DNA of 64,000 bases from Candidatus Pantoea gossypiicola (GCF_008632075.1 NZ_VWVM01000015.1:1-64000); one strand, 5' to 3'; positions 8,488 through 20,130 are shown, counted from the first letter of the stretch. Numbers and translations: made by a program. The notes: a model not told the origin generated them from the letters alone.

Positions 8488-9804
8488 TTAGTGCTCTCCT
8501 GCGCGGGATGTCATGTCCCAGACTATCTGCCAGCCCTGCTGATCACTGGCCGCGCCAGCATGGGTGACAAAGAGATTCGGTACACAGACCAGCGCCTGGT
8601 TGTAGTAAATTAACGGCAGCCGTTCTCGCTGCCACGGCGGTATCTGTAATTCCTGCCACAGCTTTTTCATTTCTCTTCCGCCATTGCGGCCCACCAGATG
8701 GACGTGACCCTGCGCATGAAAGCGCACGCTGATCTGCTCATCCGGCTGAGGATAGCGCAACAGGCTCTGCGACTGGCTGGCACGCAGCGTGCCGAGGTTC
8801 TGTGGTAAATCCAGCGGCTGGCGGAGATCGGGCCATGCCAGCTCAGTGTCGCGTAGAGAAGGGAATAACGGCAGCCAGTAGAGTCGCTGACGGTAACGAC
8901 GCAATTCAGCCTGGCCGAAGCGAAGCCGGGGCTGTGCATCTTCCCGGCTTGCCATCACTTCATCGCGGATCCGTTTCAGCGCCTCCCGGGACGGCATCGC
9001 GCCGCCCTGCCCGGCAATCCAGCGACGCAGTAACGCATTAGCGCGCAGCTCACTCATGGCCATTAAAGGCGGAAAGTGCAGACTGCCATCTGGCTGGATG
9101 AGCTCAGCCAGTTGCCCGGCCAGCAGTTCATCCAGCAACTGCTCCTGCTCACTACACAATGCCGCACTTCGGGCCGTTGCCTCGGCAAAATGGGGCCAGC
9201 GCTGATAAAGCTCAGGCAGCAGCCGCTGACGAAGGAAGTTACGATCGTAGCGAATATCCTGATTACTCTCATCATCTATCCACACCAGCTGATGGGCGTC
9301 GGCGTAAGCTTCCAGCGACTGCCGCGACTGATTCAGCAGCGGACGCACCAGCTGATGGGAACCCAGCATGCGCGATGAAGGCATTGCCGCCAGCCCGGCC
9401 GGACCACTGCCGCGCTTCAGCGCCAGCATTAAGGTTTCACACTGATCGTCGAGGTGCTGGGCGGTAAGCAATATCTCGCCCGGCTTCAGCGCGGCGCTCA
9501 GCGCCTGATAACGGGCGGTGCGAGCGGCTGCTTCAATCCCGTTTTCCCTGCCATCTACGGTTACGCGCAGCACGTCACATGGCAGTTGCCACTGCTCGCA
9601 TAGCGTCTGGCAATGGGCGGCCCATGCATCGGCATTCGGGCTGAGACCATGATGCACATGTAACGCTCGCAGGTGCGATTCAGGATGCTGCTGCTGCCAG
9701 GCACGAAGCTGATGCAGCAGCACCGTTGAATCGAGTCCACCGCTGAATGCGACTACCAGCGCGGCATCATTTTGCAACAGGGTGTCAAAAGCGGGCAAAG
9801 ACAT
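8488..9804 (-). CDS. tilS: tRNA(Ile)-lysidine synthetase
   Basis: The 438-residue enzyme converts C34 of the minor tRNA-Ile2 to lysidine, changing its codon from AUG to AUA. The PP-loop ATP-pyrophosphatase motif SGGLDS is at residues 21-26. The catalytic domain includes the HHGLS and DDQCET segments. The central TilS domain and C-terminal tRNA-binding domain follow, giving a length close to the E. coli protein (432). It is the upstream partner of the cytochrome c gene on the minus strand. gloA2 lies 51 bp upstream in the same direction. Confidence 0.96.
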   Translation of the reverse strand: MSLPAFDTLLQNDAALVVAFSGGLDSTVLLHQLRAWQQQHPESHLRALHVHHGLSPNADAWAAHCQTLCEQWQLPCDVLRVTVDGRENGIEAAARTARYQALSAALKPGEILLTAQHLDDQCETLMLALKRGSGPAGLAAMPSSRMLGSHQLVRPLLNQSRQSLEAYADAHQLVWIDDESNQDIRYDRNFLRQRLLPELYQRWPHFAEATARSAALCSEQEQLLDELLAGQLAELIQPDGSLHFPPLMAMSELRANALLRRWIAGQGGAMPSREALKRIRDEVMASREDAQPRLRFGQAELRRYRQRLYWLPLFPSLRDTELAWPDLRQPLDLPQNLGTLRASQSQSLLRYPQPDEQISVRFHAQGHVHLVGRNGGREMKKLWQELQIPPWQRERLPLIYYNQALVCVPNLFVTHAGAASDQQGWQIVWDMTSRAGEH

Positions 9805-9855
9805 AGCGGCATCCGAAAAATTGGGCCACTGAATGTCGCCCGCTGAGTGGCTATT

Positions 9856-10245
9856 TTACGCCTGATAAAGCTCCAGCGGCAAACCATCCGGATCCGCAAA
9901 GAACGTACACGGTTTACCGGTCAGTTCATCGATGCGAATTGGCTCGCAGACCACGCCTTTATCGGCCAGCGTTGCAACGGCAGCGGCCACATCCGGTACG
10001 GTAAAGGCCAGATGACGCAGACCACACGCCTCAGGATGACTGACACGTGCTGGCGGCTCGGGAAAAGAGAATAGTTCGATGGTATAGCGATCCTGTAAGG
10101 CCAGATCGCCTTTCCAGGAGTCTCGGGCCTCGCGGTAAACTTCGCTCATCAGACGAAAGCCGAGTACGTCGCAATAGAACGCTTTGCTGCGCTGATAGTC
10201 GGAGGCGATGATGGCGATGTGGTGAATAGCGGTTAACTGCAACAT
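9856..10245 (-). CDS. gloA2: VOC-family (glyoxalase-like) protein GloA2/YaeR
   Basis: The 129-residue single-domain vicinal-oxygen-chelate protein contains IHHIAIIASDY at the N-terminus, REARDSWKGDLAL in the middle and FFADPDGLPLELYQ at the end. The His8-type, Glu and C-terminal Glu metal ligands are retained. It matches E. coli YaeR (129 residues) almost throughout. The exact substrate is not established for YaeR; glyoxalase activity is only a family inference. It sits between ldcC and tilS on the same strand, as in E. coli. Confidence 0.88.
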   Translation of the reverse strand: MLQLTAIHHIAIIASDYQRSKAFYCDVLGFRLMSEVYREARDSWKGDLALQDRYTIELFSFPEPPARVSHPEACGLRHLAFTVPDVAAAVATLADKGVVCEPIRIDELTGKPCTFFADPDGLPLELYQA

Positions 10246-10308
10246 AGTGAAAGTCCTGATTCGGGCAGGCTGTCCGCAGACCGCCTGCCGCTGTGAGTCA
10301 TTTAAGGG

Positions 10309-12459
10309 TTAAGCGGGATCGTTTTTCAGCACGCGGACGCGGTACTCGCCCTCTTCCGTCAGGCTGGCACCGTGAATATCGGTTTCGAAGCCCGGATAAT
10401 GCCGGCCAATGCTGCACAGCATCAGCAGGAAGTCGAGCACGGCACGGCTTTTCTCGGTAATCATCTCGCCCGGCATCACCAGGGGAACGCCCGGCGGATA
10501 GGGCAGAATCATGTTGGCCGACACCCGCCCGACCAGTTCACTGAGATCTACCGTTTCGATGTTGCCCTTCACCTGCTGCTGAAATGCCTGATGCGGTGTC
10601 ATCTTCATTTCTGGCAGCACGTCGAATGCCTGCAGCATCAGACGCGGCAGATCGTGATGGCGGATCAGCTGATGGATTCCCTGCGCCAGGGTCTGAATGC
10701 GCATATTGCGATAGAAGTCGGGATCCTCCGCGTAGAGATCCGGCAGCATGTTTTTCACCCGCAGATTGAGATCGTAGGCGCGTTTGAACTCGGTCAGACC
10801 GCGCAGCACGCTCATCGCTTTGGTTTTGTCGATGCCGATGCTAAACAGGAACAACAGGTTATAGGGACCGGTTTTCTCCACTACAATGCCGCGCTCATCC
10901 AGAAACTTCGCTACCAACGCGGCCGGGATCCCCTCTTCTGCCATCTCCCCCAGTTCGCTCATACCTGGCGTCAGGATAGTGACTTTGATCGGATCGAGGT
11001 ACATGTGATCGCGATCGGCTTGAGTAAATCCATGCCACTCTTCTTCACCGGGCTGGATCGCCCAGCACTGCGCTTCGTCGATCTGTTCCGGCTGCCAGAT
11101 ATCAAAGAACCAGCTGTCAGACTCTTCGCGCAGCCGCTGGATTTCCCGACGGAAGTGCAGCGCACGTTCCACCGAGCGATTGATCAACCGCTTACCGGGG
11201 TTACCGCGCAGCATAGCGGCGGCAGTTTCAATCGAGGAGACGATAGCGTAATTGGGCGAGGTGGTGGTGTGCATCATGTAGGCTTCGTTAAACGTCTGTT
11301 CGTCGTAGTCGCCTTTAATGTGAATCATGGAGGCCTGCGAGAACGCCGCCAGTAGTTTGTGAGTCGATTGCGTCTCGTATACCACCTTGCCCGGAATACG
11401 ATCGCCACTCATGCCGCTTTTACCGGCATAAATCGGATGGAAATTGGTATATGGCACCCAGGCCGAATCGAAATGGATCGACGGCACATCCAGCGTCTCT
11501 TTGATGAACTGAGTGTTGTAGAGCAGCCCATCATAAGTAGAGTTGGTAATCACCGCATGCACCGGCCAGGTGGCACGATCGGTAGCCGCCACTTTGTGCG
11601 TAATACTCTCGCGGGTGAACTCCTGCTTCGGAATACCACCGAGAATCCCCAGCGCATTGCGGGTCGGCTTCAGCCAGATAGGGATCAGATCGCTCATCAT
11701 CAGCAGATGGGTCAGAGATTTGTGGCAGTTGCGATCGATCAATACGGTGCTGCCCGCCGGTGCTGCATACATACCGACAATTTTGTTCGATGTAGAGGTG
11801 CCGTTGGTCACCATATAACTCTGCTCGGCACCAAACGTGCGTGCGATGTACTCTTCCGCTTCGAGGTGCGGGCCGGTGTGATCCAGCAGCGAACCCAGTT
11901 CGGTCACTGAAATGGAAATGTCCGACTTCAGCGTATTAGCCCCGAAGAAATCATAGAACAGGCAGCCGACCGGGCTTTTCTGAAAGGCGGTGCCCGCCAT
12001 ATGGCCCGGCGTGCAGAAAGTGTACTTACCCTCTTTCACATAGGTGAACAGCGCTTTAGTCAGCGGCGGCGTAATGTGGTCGAGATAGTCATCGGTATAT
12101 TGCCGGATATGCAGCGCGATATCGTCGGCGGCGTTCAGCGCATATTCAAAAAAATGCAGCGGCATGCGCATCTCATTGATGCTGATGTCCATCTGTGAGT
12201 GGGTATTGATAAAGGCGTACAGCGGCAGGTATTCGTTGAGCTGATTAATCTCTCCGCACAGCTCAGGACTATTGTGCGCGTCCCAGTCGAAGATGACGCC
12301 GCTGATTCGCGGATTGTGTTCGATCAGCTTCAGCAGATCGTCACTGTTTTTCGGGTAAAGCAGCTGGAAGCCTTGCAGATTTAACGCCGCGTCGAGTTCG
12401 CGTAACGGTTCATCTTTATAAAACACGCCGTGCGCGCCCATGATCGCCAGAATATTCAA
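10309..12459 (-). CDS. ldcC: Lysine decarboxylase, constitutive type
   Basis: The 716-residue PLP enzyme decarboxylates lysine to cadaverine in the cytoplasm. An N-terminal response-regulator-like wing domain (about 1-130) precedes the aminotransferase-fold core. The Schiff-base lysine is in TQSTHK, near residue 367. The C-terminal domain completes the decameric subunit type. The position next to accA and the sequence favour LdcC rather than the acid-inducible CadA, and no cadB lies nearby. The start is TTG at 12459, behind a GGGAGAGG site, giving MNILAIMGAHG as in E. coli. The next gene, gloA2, begins 63 bp downstream. Confidence 0.94.
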   Translation of the reverse strand: MNILAIMGAHGVFYKDEPLRELDAALNLQGFQLLYPKNSDDLLKLIEHNPRISGVIFDWDAHNSPELCGEINQLNEYLPLYAFINTHSQMDISINEMRMPLHFFEYALNAADDIALHIRQYTDDYLDHITPPLTKALFTYVKEGKYTFCTPGHMAGTAFQKSPVGCLFYDFFGANTLKSDISISVTELGSLLDHTGPHLEAEEYIARTFGAEQSYMVTNGTSTSNKIVGMYAAPAGSTVLIDRNCHKSLTHLLMMSDLIPIWLKPTRNALGILGGIPKQEFTRESITHKVAATDRATWPVHAVITNSTYDGLLYNTQFIKETLDVPSIHFDSAWVPYTNFHPIYAGKSGMSGDRIPGKVVYETQSTHKLLAAFSQASMIHIKGDYDEQTFNEAYMMHTTTSPNYAIVSSIETAAAMLRGNPGKRLINRSVERALHFRREIQRLREESDSWFFDIWQPEQIDEAQCWAIQPGEEEWHGFTQADRDHMYLDPIKVTILTPGMSELGEMAEEGIPAALVAKFLDERGIVVEKTGPYNLLFLFSIGIDKTKAMSVLRGLTEFKRAYDLNLRVKNMLPDLYAEDPDFYRNMRIQTLAQGIHQLIRHHDLPRLMLQAFDVLPEMKMTPHQAFQQQVKGNIETVDLSELVGRVSANMILPYPPGVPLVMPGEMITEKSRAVLDFLLMLCSIGRHYPGFETDIHGASLTEEGEYRVRVLKNDPA

Positions 12460-12586
12460 TGCCCCTCTCCCTGATTGTTGTGGAACCGGACAAGCATAAC
12501 CGCTAACTCAGGGAAGGTGTAGCAAGGGGACGATCAGATGAGGCTGAAAGGCGTCAGACCGCATGCGGTGGCTGAACTGACAGCAT

Positions 12587-12612
12587 AAAAAAAGCGGACC
12601 GGAGTCCGCTTT
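12587..12612 (-). terminator. accA terminator
   Basis: On the minus strand, AAAGCGGAC, loop TCCG and GTCCGCTTT form a 9-bp stem continuing into a run of seven T residues, 17 bp after the accA stop. It marks the end of the large minus-strand envelope/replication block. Confidence 0.9.
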
Positions 12613-12628
12613 TATTGATGAGCTAAAA

Positions 12629-13585
12629 TCAGGCGTAGCCGTAGCTCATCAGACGCTGATAACGACGATCCAGCAGCTCTTCGGTGGTTAATCCATCGAG
12701 ATCGGCCAGGTCAGCCAGCAGCTGCTGCTTGAGTGACTGCGCCATATCCACCGGACGGCGATGTGCGCCACCCAGCGGCTCAGGGATCACAGTGTCAATC
12801 AGCTTCAGCTCTTTCAGACGGTGCGCGGTAATGCCCATCGCTTCGGCAGCAAGCGGGGCTTTGTCAGCGCTTTTCCACAGGATCGAAGCACAGCCTTCTG
12901 GCGAGATCACTGAATAGGTGCTGTACTGCAGCATATTCACTTTATCGCCCACGCCAATTGCCAGCGCACCACCTGAACCGCCTTCACCGATGACCGTACA
13001 GATCACCGGTACTTTCAGGCCAGACATTTCACGCAGGTTTCGGGCAATCGCTTCAGACTGCCCACGCTCTTCTGCGCCCACGCCCGGATAAGCACCCGGT
13101 GTGTCGATGAAGGTGATGATTGGCATTTTGAAACGTTCAGCCATCTCCATCAGGCGCAACGCTTTGCGATAGCCTTCCGGTGCAGGCATGCCGAAGTTAC
13201 GGCGAATCTTCTCTTTGGTTTCACGGCCTTTCTGGTGTCCGATAATCATCACCGGACGTCCATCAAGACGCGCAATCCCGCCGACAATCGCTTTGTCATC
13301 CGCATAAGCACGGTCGCCCGCCAGCTCATCGAAATCGTCGAAAGCGTTGCGAACATAGTCAAAGGTGTAAGGACGTAAAGGATGGCGTGCCAGCTGGGCA
13401 ATTTGCCATGCGCCCAAATCGGCGAAGATTTTACGGGTCAGCTCAACGCTTTTCTCACGCAGACGCTGAACTTCTTCATCCAGATTAACGTGTTTATCAT
13501 CCTGACGACCAATTGAGGTCAGCGAATCAATCTTCGCTTCCAGTTCTGCAATTGGCTGTTCAAAATCCAGGTAATTAAGACTCAT
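12629..13585 (-). CDS. accA: Acetyl-CoA carboxylase, carboxyltransferase alpha subunit
   Basis: The 318-residue subunit pairs with AccD (elsewhere) to transfer the carboxyl group from biotin to acetyl-CoA, the committed step of fatty acid synthesis. The crotonase-type core carries [19 protein letters not shown] and the oxyanion region [15 protein letters not shown]. The start at [11 protein letters not shown] is the family start. The gene follows dnaE by 12 bp, in the same arrangement as E. coli, and is closed by a strong terminator. Confidence 0.97.
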   Translation of the reverse strand: MSLNYLDFEQPIAELEAKIDSLTSIGRQDDKHVNLDEEVQRLREKSVELTRKIFADLGAWQIAQLARHPLRPYTFDYVRNAFDDFDELAGDRAYADDKAIVGGIARLDGRPVMIIGHQKGRETKEKIRRNFGMPAPEGYRKALRLMEMAERFKMPIITFIDTPGAYPGVGAEERGQSEAIARNLREMSGLKVPVICTVIGEGGSGGALAIGVGDKVNMLQYSTYSVISPEGCASILWKSADKAPLAAEAMGITAHRLKELKLIDTVIPEPLGGAHRRPVDMAQSLKQQLLADLADLDGLTTEELLDRRYQRLMSYGYA

Positions 13586-13597
13586 AATGTTCCTGTT

Positions 13598-16500
13598 CTA
13601 GTCAAACTCCAGTTCCACCTGCTCCGATCCAATCAACGAGCGCAGATCGTTAAGTAAACGATCGCTGGGCGAAATTCGCCACGCTGCACCAAAGCGCAGC
13701 TTCGCTCGCGCGTCGGCTCTCTGATAGTAGAGATGCACCGGAATAGTCCCTGATCGATGGGGTTCCAGGGACTGACGGAGTCGGTTTAATAGCTGGTCAT
13801 CAATTTGCCTGTCCGTCAGCGAGATAGCAAGTCCGCGCGCGTATTTTTCGCGAGCTTCGTCGATGTCCATGACTTCACGCGCGGTCATTTTAAGTCCACC
13901 ACTGAAGTCATCAAAGCTGACCTGTCCGCTGACGATCAGGATTCGGTCTTTCTCCAGCAACTGCTGGTATTTATCTAACGCATCGGTAAATAACATCACC
14001 TCAAGACGACCGGAGCGATCGTCCAGAGTACAGATACCAATTCGGTTGCCGCGTTTGGTTACCATTACACGCGCTGCGATCACCAGACCGGCCGCCACGG
14101 TAATTTTACCCCGTTCGGTAGGATGCATATCTTTCAGCCGCACCCCGCCAACGTAACGCTCAATTTCTTTCAGATACTGATTAATCGGGTGGCCGGTCAG
14201 GTACAAGCCCAGCGTTTCCCGTTCCCCATCCAGCTGCACCTGCTCAGGCCACGGTGTGACGCTGGCGTACGATTTCTCGACCTGCTCCGGCTCTTCTGCC
14301 AGTACACCAAACATGTCCGCCTGACCAATCGCTTCCGCTTTCGCATGCTGGTCGGCCGCTTTCAGTGCATCACCGAGTGCGCTCATCAGCGCAGCGCGGT
14401 GTGGTCCGAGGCGGTCAAAGGCCCCGGACATGATCAGTTTCTCCATCACCCGACGGTTGATCTTTTTGGTGTCGGTACGGGCGCAGAGATCAAACAGCTC
14501 GCGGAAATAGCCGCCCTCGTTACGGGCGTCGATGATCGCTTCGATCGGACCTTCGCCCACGCCTTTGATCGCGCCTATGCCGTACACGATCTCGCCCGCT
14601 TCGTTAACGTGGAACGGATAGAGACCGGAGTTAATATCGGGCGGCAGGACTTTCAGCCCCATCCGCCAGCACTCATCGACCAGACCGACCACTTTCTCGG
14701 TGTTATCCATATCGGCGGTCATAACCGCCGCCATAAACTCAGCCGGATAGTGCGCTTTCAGCCACAGCGTCTGGTAGGAGACCAGCGCGTAGGCCGCAGA
14801 GTGTGACTTGTTAAAGCCATAACCTGCAAATTTTTCCACCAGATCGAAGATCTTCATCGACAGTTCGCCGTCGATGCCCATGCTTTCAGCACCGTCACGG
14901 AAGACTGAACGCTGCTTAGCCATCTCCTCAGGTTTCTTTTTACCCATGGCGCGACGCAGCATATCTGCACCGCCCAGGGTATAGCCAGAGAGCACCTGGG
15001 CGATCTGCATCACCTGTTCCTGATAGAGGATGATGCCGTAAGTCGGCTCCAGTACTGGCTTCAGGCTTTCATGCTGCCACTGAATGTCGGGATAGGAGAT
15101 CGCTTCCCGGCCATGCTTACGGTCGATGAAGTTGTCTACCATGCCGGACTGCAGAGGGCCAGGACGAAACAGCGCTACCAGTGCGATCATATCTTCGAAG
15201 CAGTCGGGCTTCAGACGCTTAATCAGATCTTTCATGCCGCGCGATTCAAGCTGGAACACCGCGGTGGTTTCTGAGCGCTGCAGCATATCAAAGCTTTTCT
15301 TATCATCCAGCGGGATCGCGGCGATATCGATCGGCTCCAGTCCCTCTTTTTCCCGGCGCGGGTTGATCATCTTCAGCGCCCAGTCGATGATGGTCAGCGT
15401 TCGCAGTCCCAGGAAATCGAACTTCACCAGGCCGGCATATTCCACATCATTTTTATCGAACTGAGTGACCGGGAACTGGCCGTGCTCATCGCAGTAGAGC
15501 GGCGCAAAGTCGGTAATTTTCGTTGGCGCGATGACCACGCCACCCGCATGCTTACCAGCGTTTCGCGTGACACCTTCCAGCTTGCGCGCCATGTCGATCA
15601 GCGCTTTCACCTCTTCATCTGCGTCATACATCGCAGGAAGTTGTGGTTCAGCAATAAAGGCTTTTTCCAGCGTCATGCCGGGATCGGGCGGGATCAGTTT
15701 TGAAATACGATCGACAAAGCCGTAAGGATGACCCAGCACGCGGCCCACATCGCGGATAACCGCTTTCGCTGCCATGGTGCCGAAGGTAATGATCTGCGAA
15801 ACCGCCTCACGTCCGTACATATCGGCGACATGTTCGATTACCTGATCGCGTTTCTCCATGCAGAAATCGACGTCGAAGTCGGGCATCGAAACACGTTCCG
15901 GGTTCAGGAAGCGTTCGAACAGCAGGTCGAATTCCAGCGGATCGATATCGGTGATTTTCAGCGCATAGGCCACCAGCGACCCCGCACCCGAGCCACGGCC
16001 CGGTCCAACCGGTACGCCGTTATCCTTGGACCACTGGATGAATTCCATGACGATCAGGAAGTAGCCAGGGAAGCCCATCTGGTTGATAACGTTCAGTTCA
16101 ACTTCCAGACGCTCATCATATTCCGGGCGTTTTTCCGCGCGCTCAGCCTCGTCCGGAAACAGGAACACCAGACGCTCTTCCAGCCCCTCACGGGATTTCA
16201 CCACCAGATAATCTTCAGTGGTCATATCGCCGGTCGGGAACTGTGGCAGGAAGTACTCCCCGAGCCGGACTGTCACATTACAACGCTTAGCAATCTCTAC
16301 GCTGTTTTCCAGCGCTTCCGGGATGTCCGAGAACAGCTCGCACATCTCCTCTTCGCTGCGCATATATTGCTGAGGACTGTAGTTGCGCGGACGTTTAGGA
16401 TCATCCAGCGTATAGCCGTCATGAATCGCAACGCGAATTTCGTGCGCATCGAAATCTTCCGCATTGATAAAGCAGACTTCATTGGTGGCGACGACCGGGA

Positions 16501-17080
16501 TGCCCTCGGCAATCGCCAGTTCAACAGCGGCATGCAGATAGCTCTCTTCGTCCTGACGACCGGTACGAATGAGTTCCAGGTAGTAACGATCGGGGAAGTG
16601 CTGTTGGTAAAACGACAGGCACTGCGACACCAGGGTACTGTTGCCACGCAACAGGCTGCGGCCCACATCGCCACGCCGCCCGCCTGACAGCAGGATTAAC
16701 CCTTCCTGCAATTCGATCAGCCAGTCACGATCGATAATCGGCCCGTCCACGCCATAGCCACGCTGATAGGCGCGGGAGATTAACAGCGTCAGGTTCTGAT
16801 AGCCGGTATTGTTCGCCGCCAGCACGGTCAGCTGCGTGAGTTCATCCCCCATCAGCTCGCTGGCGACCTTAAAATCGGCACCAATGACCGGCTTTATCCC
16901 TGCGCTGTGCGCGCCACCGTAGAATTTCACCAGACCACACAGGTTAGTGAAGTCGGTAATCGCGATAGCAGGCATGCCAAGGGCAGCCGCCTTCTTTATC
17001 AACGGCCCGGTTTTTGCCAGGCCATCAACCATCGAATAGTCACTGTGGACACGCAGATGTATAAAACGGGGTTCAGCCAT
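13598..17080 (-). CDS. dnaE: DNA polymerase III alpha subunit
   Basis: The 1160-residue replicative polymerase matches the E. coli length. Domains in order are PHP (residues 1-270; [15 protein letters not shown]), polymerase palm with the acidic pair in [13 protein letters not shown] (near 400), fingers with helix-hairpin-helix, and a C-terminal OB fold and tau-binding region. Start and stop agree with the family. It lies in the lpxB-rnhB-dnaE-accA run, where replication and lipid genes share transcripts. Confidence 0.98.
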   Translation of the reverse strand: MAEPRFIHLRVHSDYSMVDGLAKTGPLIKKAAALGMPAIAITDFTNLCGLVKFYGGAHSAGIKPVIGADFKVASELMGDELTQLTVLAANNTGYQNLTLLISRAYQRGYGVDGPIIDRDWLIELQEGLILLSGGRRGDVGRSLLRGNSTLVSQCLSFYQQHFPDRYYLELIRTGRQDEESYLHAAVELAIAEGIPVVATNEVCFINAEDFDAHEIRVAIHDGYTLDDPKRPRNYSPQQYMRSEEEMCELFSDIPEALENSVEIAKRCNVTVRLGEYFLPQFPTGDMTTEDYLVVKSREGLEERLVFLFPDEAERAEKRPEYDERLEVELNVINQMGFPGYFLIVMEFIQWSKDNGVPVGPGRGSGAGSLVAYALKITDIDPLEFDLLFERFLNPERVSMPDFDVDFCMEKRDQVIEHVADMYGREAVSQIITFGTMAAKAVIRDVGRVLGHPYGFVDRISKLIPPDPGMTLEKAFIAEPQLPAMYDADEEVKALIDMARKLEGVTRNAGKHAGGVVIAPTKITDFAPLYCDEHGQFPVTQFDKNDVEYAGLVKFDFLGLRTLTIIDWALKMINPRREKEGLEPIDIAAIPLDDKKSFDMLQRSETTAVFQLESRGMKDLIKRLKPDCFEDMIALVALFRPGPLQSGMVDNFIDRKHGREAISYPDIQWQHESLKPVLEPTYGIILYQEQVMQIAQVLSGYTLGGADMLRRAMGKKKPEEMAKQRSVFRDGAESMGIDGELSMKIFDLVEKFAGYGFNKSHSAAYALVSYQTLWLKAHYPAEFMAAVMTADMDNTEKVVGLVDECWRMGLKVLPPDINSGLYPFHVNEAGEIVYGIGAIKGVGEGPIEAIIDARNEGGYFRELFDLCARTDTKKINRRVMEKLIMSGAFDRLGPHRAALMSALGDALKAADQHAKAEAIGQADMFGVLAEEPEQVEKSYASVTPWPEQVQLDGERETLGLYLTGHPINQYLKEIERYVGGVRLKDMHPTERGKITVAAGLVIAARVMVTKRGNRIGICTLDDRSGRLEVMLFTDALDKYQQLLEKDRILIVSGQVSFDDFSGGLKMTAREVMDIDEAREKYARGLAISLTDRQIDDQLLNRLRQSLEPHRSGTIPVHLYYQRADARAKLRFGAAWRISPSDRLLNDLRSLIGSEQVELEFD

Positions 17081-17111
17081 ATCAGTTTCCGGTTAAAACA
17101 GCGTCAGGCTA

Positions 17112-17738
17112 TTAAAGCGTAAGGGCCTGGCGGGCAGCCAGTACTTCAGCATCGAGCAGCGCGTTGCGTACGGGCGCAAAACTGCGACGGTGGAACGGCG
17201 TGGCACCATACTGCGTCAGTTTTTCCATATGCAGCGCCGTCGGATAACCTTTGTGCTGAGCAAAACCATACTGCGGGAACAGCTGATCCAGCTCAGTCAT
17301 CTCACGATCGCGCGACACTTTGGCGATGATGGAGGCGGCACTGATTTCGGCCACCAGACTATCCCCTTTCACTACGGCCTGTGAAGGCACAGGCAACGCC
17401 GGACAACGATTACCATCAATCAGCACATAGTCGGGCTGAATACTCAGGCCAGCAACAGCACGCTGCATCGCCAGCATAGTGGCGTGCAGGATGTTGAGCT
17501 GGTCGATCTCTTCCGGCTCTGCGCGTCCCAGACTCCAGGCCAGCGCCTTCTCTTTGATTTCGTCATACAACGCCAGGCGGCGCTTTTCCGACAGTTTCTT
17601 GGAGTCAGCCAGGCCGGTAATCGGATTAGCCGGGTCGAGGATGACGGCAGCCGTGACGACCGCACCGACCAGCGGACCGCGACCTACTTCGTCCACACCG
17701 GCAATCAGTCTGGCAACAGGGTAGATAAAATCAGGCAT
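17112..17738 (-). CDS. rnhB: Ribonuclease HII
   Basis: The 208-residue enzyme cuts RNA in RNA-DNA hybrids and removes single ribonucleotides from DNA. The motif [15 protein letters not shown] (near residue 14) supplies catalytic Asp and Glu, with further acidic residues in DSKKLSEK and VLIDGN. Its ATG is inside the end of lpxB (8 bp overlap), so translation is coupled. Length and context equal E. coli rnhB. Confidence 0.96.
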   Translation of the reverse strand: MPDFIYPVARLIAGVDEVGRGPLVGAVVTAAVILDPANPITGLADSKKLSEKRRLALYDEIKEKALAWSLGRAEPEEIDQLNILHATMLAMQRAVAGLSIQPDYVLIDGNRCPALPVPSQAVVKGDSLVAEISAASIIAKVSRDREMTELDQLFPQYGFAQHKGYPTALHMEKLTQYGATPFHRRSFAPVRNALLDAEVLAARQALTL

Positions 17739-18879
17739 TCACCAGCTCCAGTACCGCGTCCGCTGCCTGCTCATCGGCGTTCCAGCGGATCTGTTGATGC
17801 AATTCATGAAACGTCTGCAGCAGGGTTTCGCGTTCAGGCCCGGCATGCAGCAGCGGATCTAACGCCGCGGCCAGGGCATCAGGCTGACACTCGTCCTGCA
17901 ATAGCTCTTTGACCAGCTCACGCCCGGCCAGCAGATTCGGCAGCGAGACGTAAGGCGTTTTTACCAGTCGTTTCGCCAGCCAGAACGTGGCCGGCTTCAT
18001 CCGATAACCGACGACCATAGGGCATTTTGCCAGCATGCACTCCAGTGCAGCAGTACCTGACGCCAGGAGTGCGGCATCGCTCGCAATCATCGCTTCACGT
18101 CCCTGACCATCCAGCAGATGCATCGGCAGTTCGGGAGCGACGTCGGCTTTGATTTTCTCAAACTGTTCGCGACGCCGGGCATTAACCAGCGGCACCACGA
18201 TTTCCAGCGCCGGATAGTGACGACGCAACAGTTGAGCTGTTTTCAGGAAATCAGCGCTGAGCATTTCCACTTCTGCTCCACGACTGCCGGGCAACAAAGC
18301 CAGACAGAGCGCATCATCGGCAATACCGAGATGACGCCGCGCAGCCTGCTTATCGGGTTGCAGCGGCATAGCATCGGCCATGGTATGGCCGATAAAGCGA
18401 CAGGGAACGTTATAGCGATCGTAGAAGGCTTTTTCAAACGGCAGGAAGGCCAGCACCAGATTGGTGTTGCGGCCAATTTTAAACACACGCTTTTGCCGCC
18501 ATGCCCATACAGAGGGACTGACATAGTGGATCGTGCGAATGCCCGTGCGTTTAAGATTGCCTTCCAGCGTGATATTAAAATCGGGCGCATCAATGCCGAC
18601 AAAGACATCGGGTCTGAGTTCGGTAAAACGCCGGGTGAGATCGCGGCGGATTGTCAGTAGTCGTCGCAGGCGGCCCAGCACCTCGACAATGCCCATTACC
18701 GCCAGCTCTTCCATCTCATACCAGGCTTCACATCCTTCCGCCTGCATCAATGGCCCCGCCACGCCGACAAAGCGTGCATCAGGATGACGGGCTTTCAGGG
18801 CACGAATCAGACCTGCACCAAGAATATCGCCGGAGGTTTCTCCGGCGACCAGGGCAATCGTTAGAGGACGCGCTGACAT
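17731..18879 (-). CDS. lpxB: Lipid-A-disaccharide synthase
   Basis: The 382-residue GT-B glycosyltransferase joins UDP-2,3-diacylglucosamine and lipid X at the cytoplasmic face of the inner membrane to form the lipid A disaccharide. The N-terminal signature [13 protein letters not shown] and the central SPSVWAWR are family hallmarks. GSRGAEVE lies near residue 200. It begins 3 bp after lpxA stops and overlaps rnhB, so it is part of one operon. Confidence 0.97.
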   Translation of the reverse strand: MSARPLTIALVAGETSGDILGAGLIRALKARHPDARFVGVAGPLMQAEGCEAWYEMEELAVMGIVEVLGRLRRLLTIRRDLTRRFTELRPDVFVGIDAPDFNITLEGNLKRTGIRTIHYVSPSVWAWRQKRVFKIGRNTNLVLAFLPFEKAFYDRYNVPCRFIGHTMADAMPLQPDKQAARRHLGIADDALCLALLPGSRGAEVEMLSADFLKTAQLLRRHYPALEIVVPLVNARRREQFEKIKADVAPELPMHLLDGQGREAMIASDAALLASGTAALECMLAKCPMVVGYRMKPATFWLAKRLVKTPYVSLPNLLAGRELVKELLQDECQPDALAAALDPLLHAGPERETLLQTFHELHQQIRWNADEQAADAVLELVNA

Positions 18880-18882
18880 GGA

Positions 18883-19671
18883 TTAACGAATTAATCCACG
18901 GGTTGAACGGGCAAAGAAATCGTAGAAAGGCTGCACTTCGCTATGCTGCTGCGCAAGCGCTTCAATCTCCGGCTTCACGTCTTCCAGCGTTCTGCCGCTG
19001 CGATAAAGCAGCTTGTAGGCGTTGCGAATCGCGTGCAACGACTCTTTGCTGAAGCCACGGCGCTTAAGACCTTCGATATTGATCCCGAACGGAGTAGCGT
19101 GGTTGCCCTGCGCAATAACGTAAGGCGGCACATCCTGCGCTACGCCGGAACAGCCACCCACCATAACGTGCGCACCAATCGTGCACCACTGATGCACCGC
19201 TGTCATGCCGCCAATAATGGCGAAATCATCCACCGTAACATGTCCACCCAGGGTCGCGTTGTTGGCGAAGATACAGCGGTTGCCGATTACGCAGTCGTGC
19301 GCAATATGAACGTTAACCATCAGCAGATTATCACTGCCCACCGTGGTGACATGTCCACCCTGAATGGTGCCGCGATGAATCGTCACGCTTTCACGGATGC
19401 GGTTGCGATCGCCGATTTCAACCCGTGTTGGCTCACCGGCATATTTCAGATCCTGGTTCACTTCGCCGATAGAGGCGAACTGATAGATCTGGTTATCTTT
19501 ACCGATACGCGTGTGGCCGTTCACCACAACGTGTGACTTCAGTACCGTTCCTTCACCGATCTCCACATTAGCACCAATAAAGCAAAATGGGCCAATGTGA
19601 ACGCGGGCACCGATAACCGCGCCCTCTTCAATGACAGAACTGGGATGGATAGTGGCGGTTGGATCAATCAC
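18883..19671 (-). CDS. lpxA: UDP-N-acetylglucosamine acyltransferase
   Basis: The 262-residue left-handed beta-helix protein adds the first 3-hydroxyacyl chain to UDP-GlcNAc, the first step of lipid A synthesis. Hexapeptide repeats fill residues 1-190. The catalytic His125 is in VHIAHD. The C-terminal helical domain follows. It begins 3 bp after fabZ ends. Co-transcription with fabZ balances hydroxyacyl-ACP use between lipid A and phospholipid. Confidence 0.97.
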   Translation of the reverse strand: MIDPTATIHPSSVIEEGAVIGARVHIGPFCFIGANVEIGEGTVLKSHVVVNGHTRIGKDNQIYQFASIGEVNQDLKYAGEPTRVEIGDRNRIRESVTIHRGTIQGGHVTTVGSDNLLMVNVHIAHDCVIGNRCIFANNATLGGHVTVDDFAIIGGMTAVHQWCTIGAHVMVGGCSGVAQDVPPYVIAQGNHATPFGINIEGLKRRGFSKESLHAIRNAYKLLYRSGRTLEDVKPEIEALAQQHSEVQPFYDFFARSTRGLIR

Positions 19672-19674
19672 GAA

Positions 19675-20130
19675 TTATGCCTCCCGGCTGCGGGCACACA
19701 TCATGGTCGCTTCACAAACGATTTTACCGTCGACAGTCGCCACGCCTTTAAAGCGGGTCAGACCACGGCGGGTTTTCTCGAAAGTGACTTCCATGATCAT
19801 CTGGTCGCCTGGTACCACAGGGCGCTTAAAACGGGCACTGTCGATACCGGCAAAGTAATAGAGTTCACCTGGTTCCAGTTTACCTACGCTTTTAAACGCC
19901 AGAATACCGGTGGCCTGCGCCATCGCTTCCAGGATCAGAACGCCAGGAAAAATCGGTTTACCAGGGAAATGCCCCTGGAAAAACGGTTCATTAACAGAAA
20001 CGTTCTTCACTGCACGCAGGTATTTGTGCTCTTCAAATTCCAGCACGCGGTCTACGAGCAGAAACGGATAGCGGTGCGGCAGCAGCTCTAAAATCTCTTC
20101 AATTTTCAGAGTATGAGTTTCAGTAGTCAA
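19675..20130 (-). CDS. fabZ: 3-hydroxyacyl-ACP dehydratase FabZ
   Basis: The 151-residue hot-dog-fold dehydratase makes trans-2-enoyl-ACP in fatty acid elongation. Catalytic His54 lies in [12 protein letters not shown] and Glu68 in LILEAMAQ. The start codon is TTG (20130), behind GGAAGAG, giving [13 protein letters not shown] as in E. coli fabZ. It competes with LpxA and LpxD for 3-hydroxymyristoyl-ACP, and it sits between them in the operon. A 152-bp gap separates it from lpxD, in which I see no gene. Confidence 0.97.
   Translation of the reverse strand: MTTETHTLKIEEILELLPHRYPFLLVDRVLEFEEHKYLRAVKNVSVNEPFFQGHFPGKPIFPGVLILEAMAQATGILAFKSVGKLEPGELYYFAGIDSARFKRPVVPGDQMIMEVTFEKTRRGLTRFKGVATVDGKIVCEATMMCARSREA

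Noticed and set aside
10372-11355. Open frame of 327 codons opposite ldcC
   Set aside because: Shadow of the lysine decarboxylase gene, with His/Gln-rich translation.
15728-16687. Open frame of 319 codons opposite dnaE
   Set aside because: Shadow of dnaE codons; no recognisable domain, ribosome-binding site or operon context.
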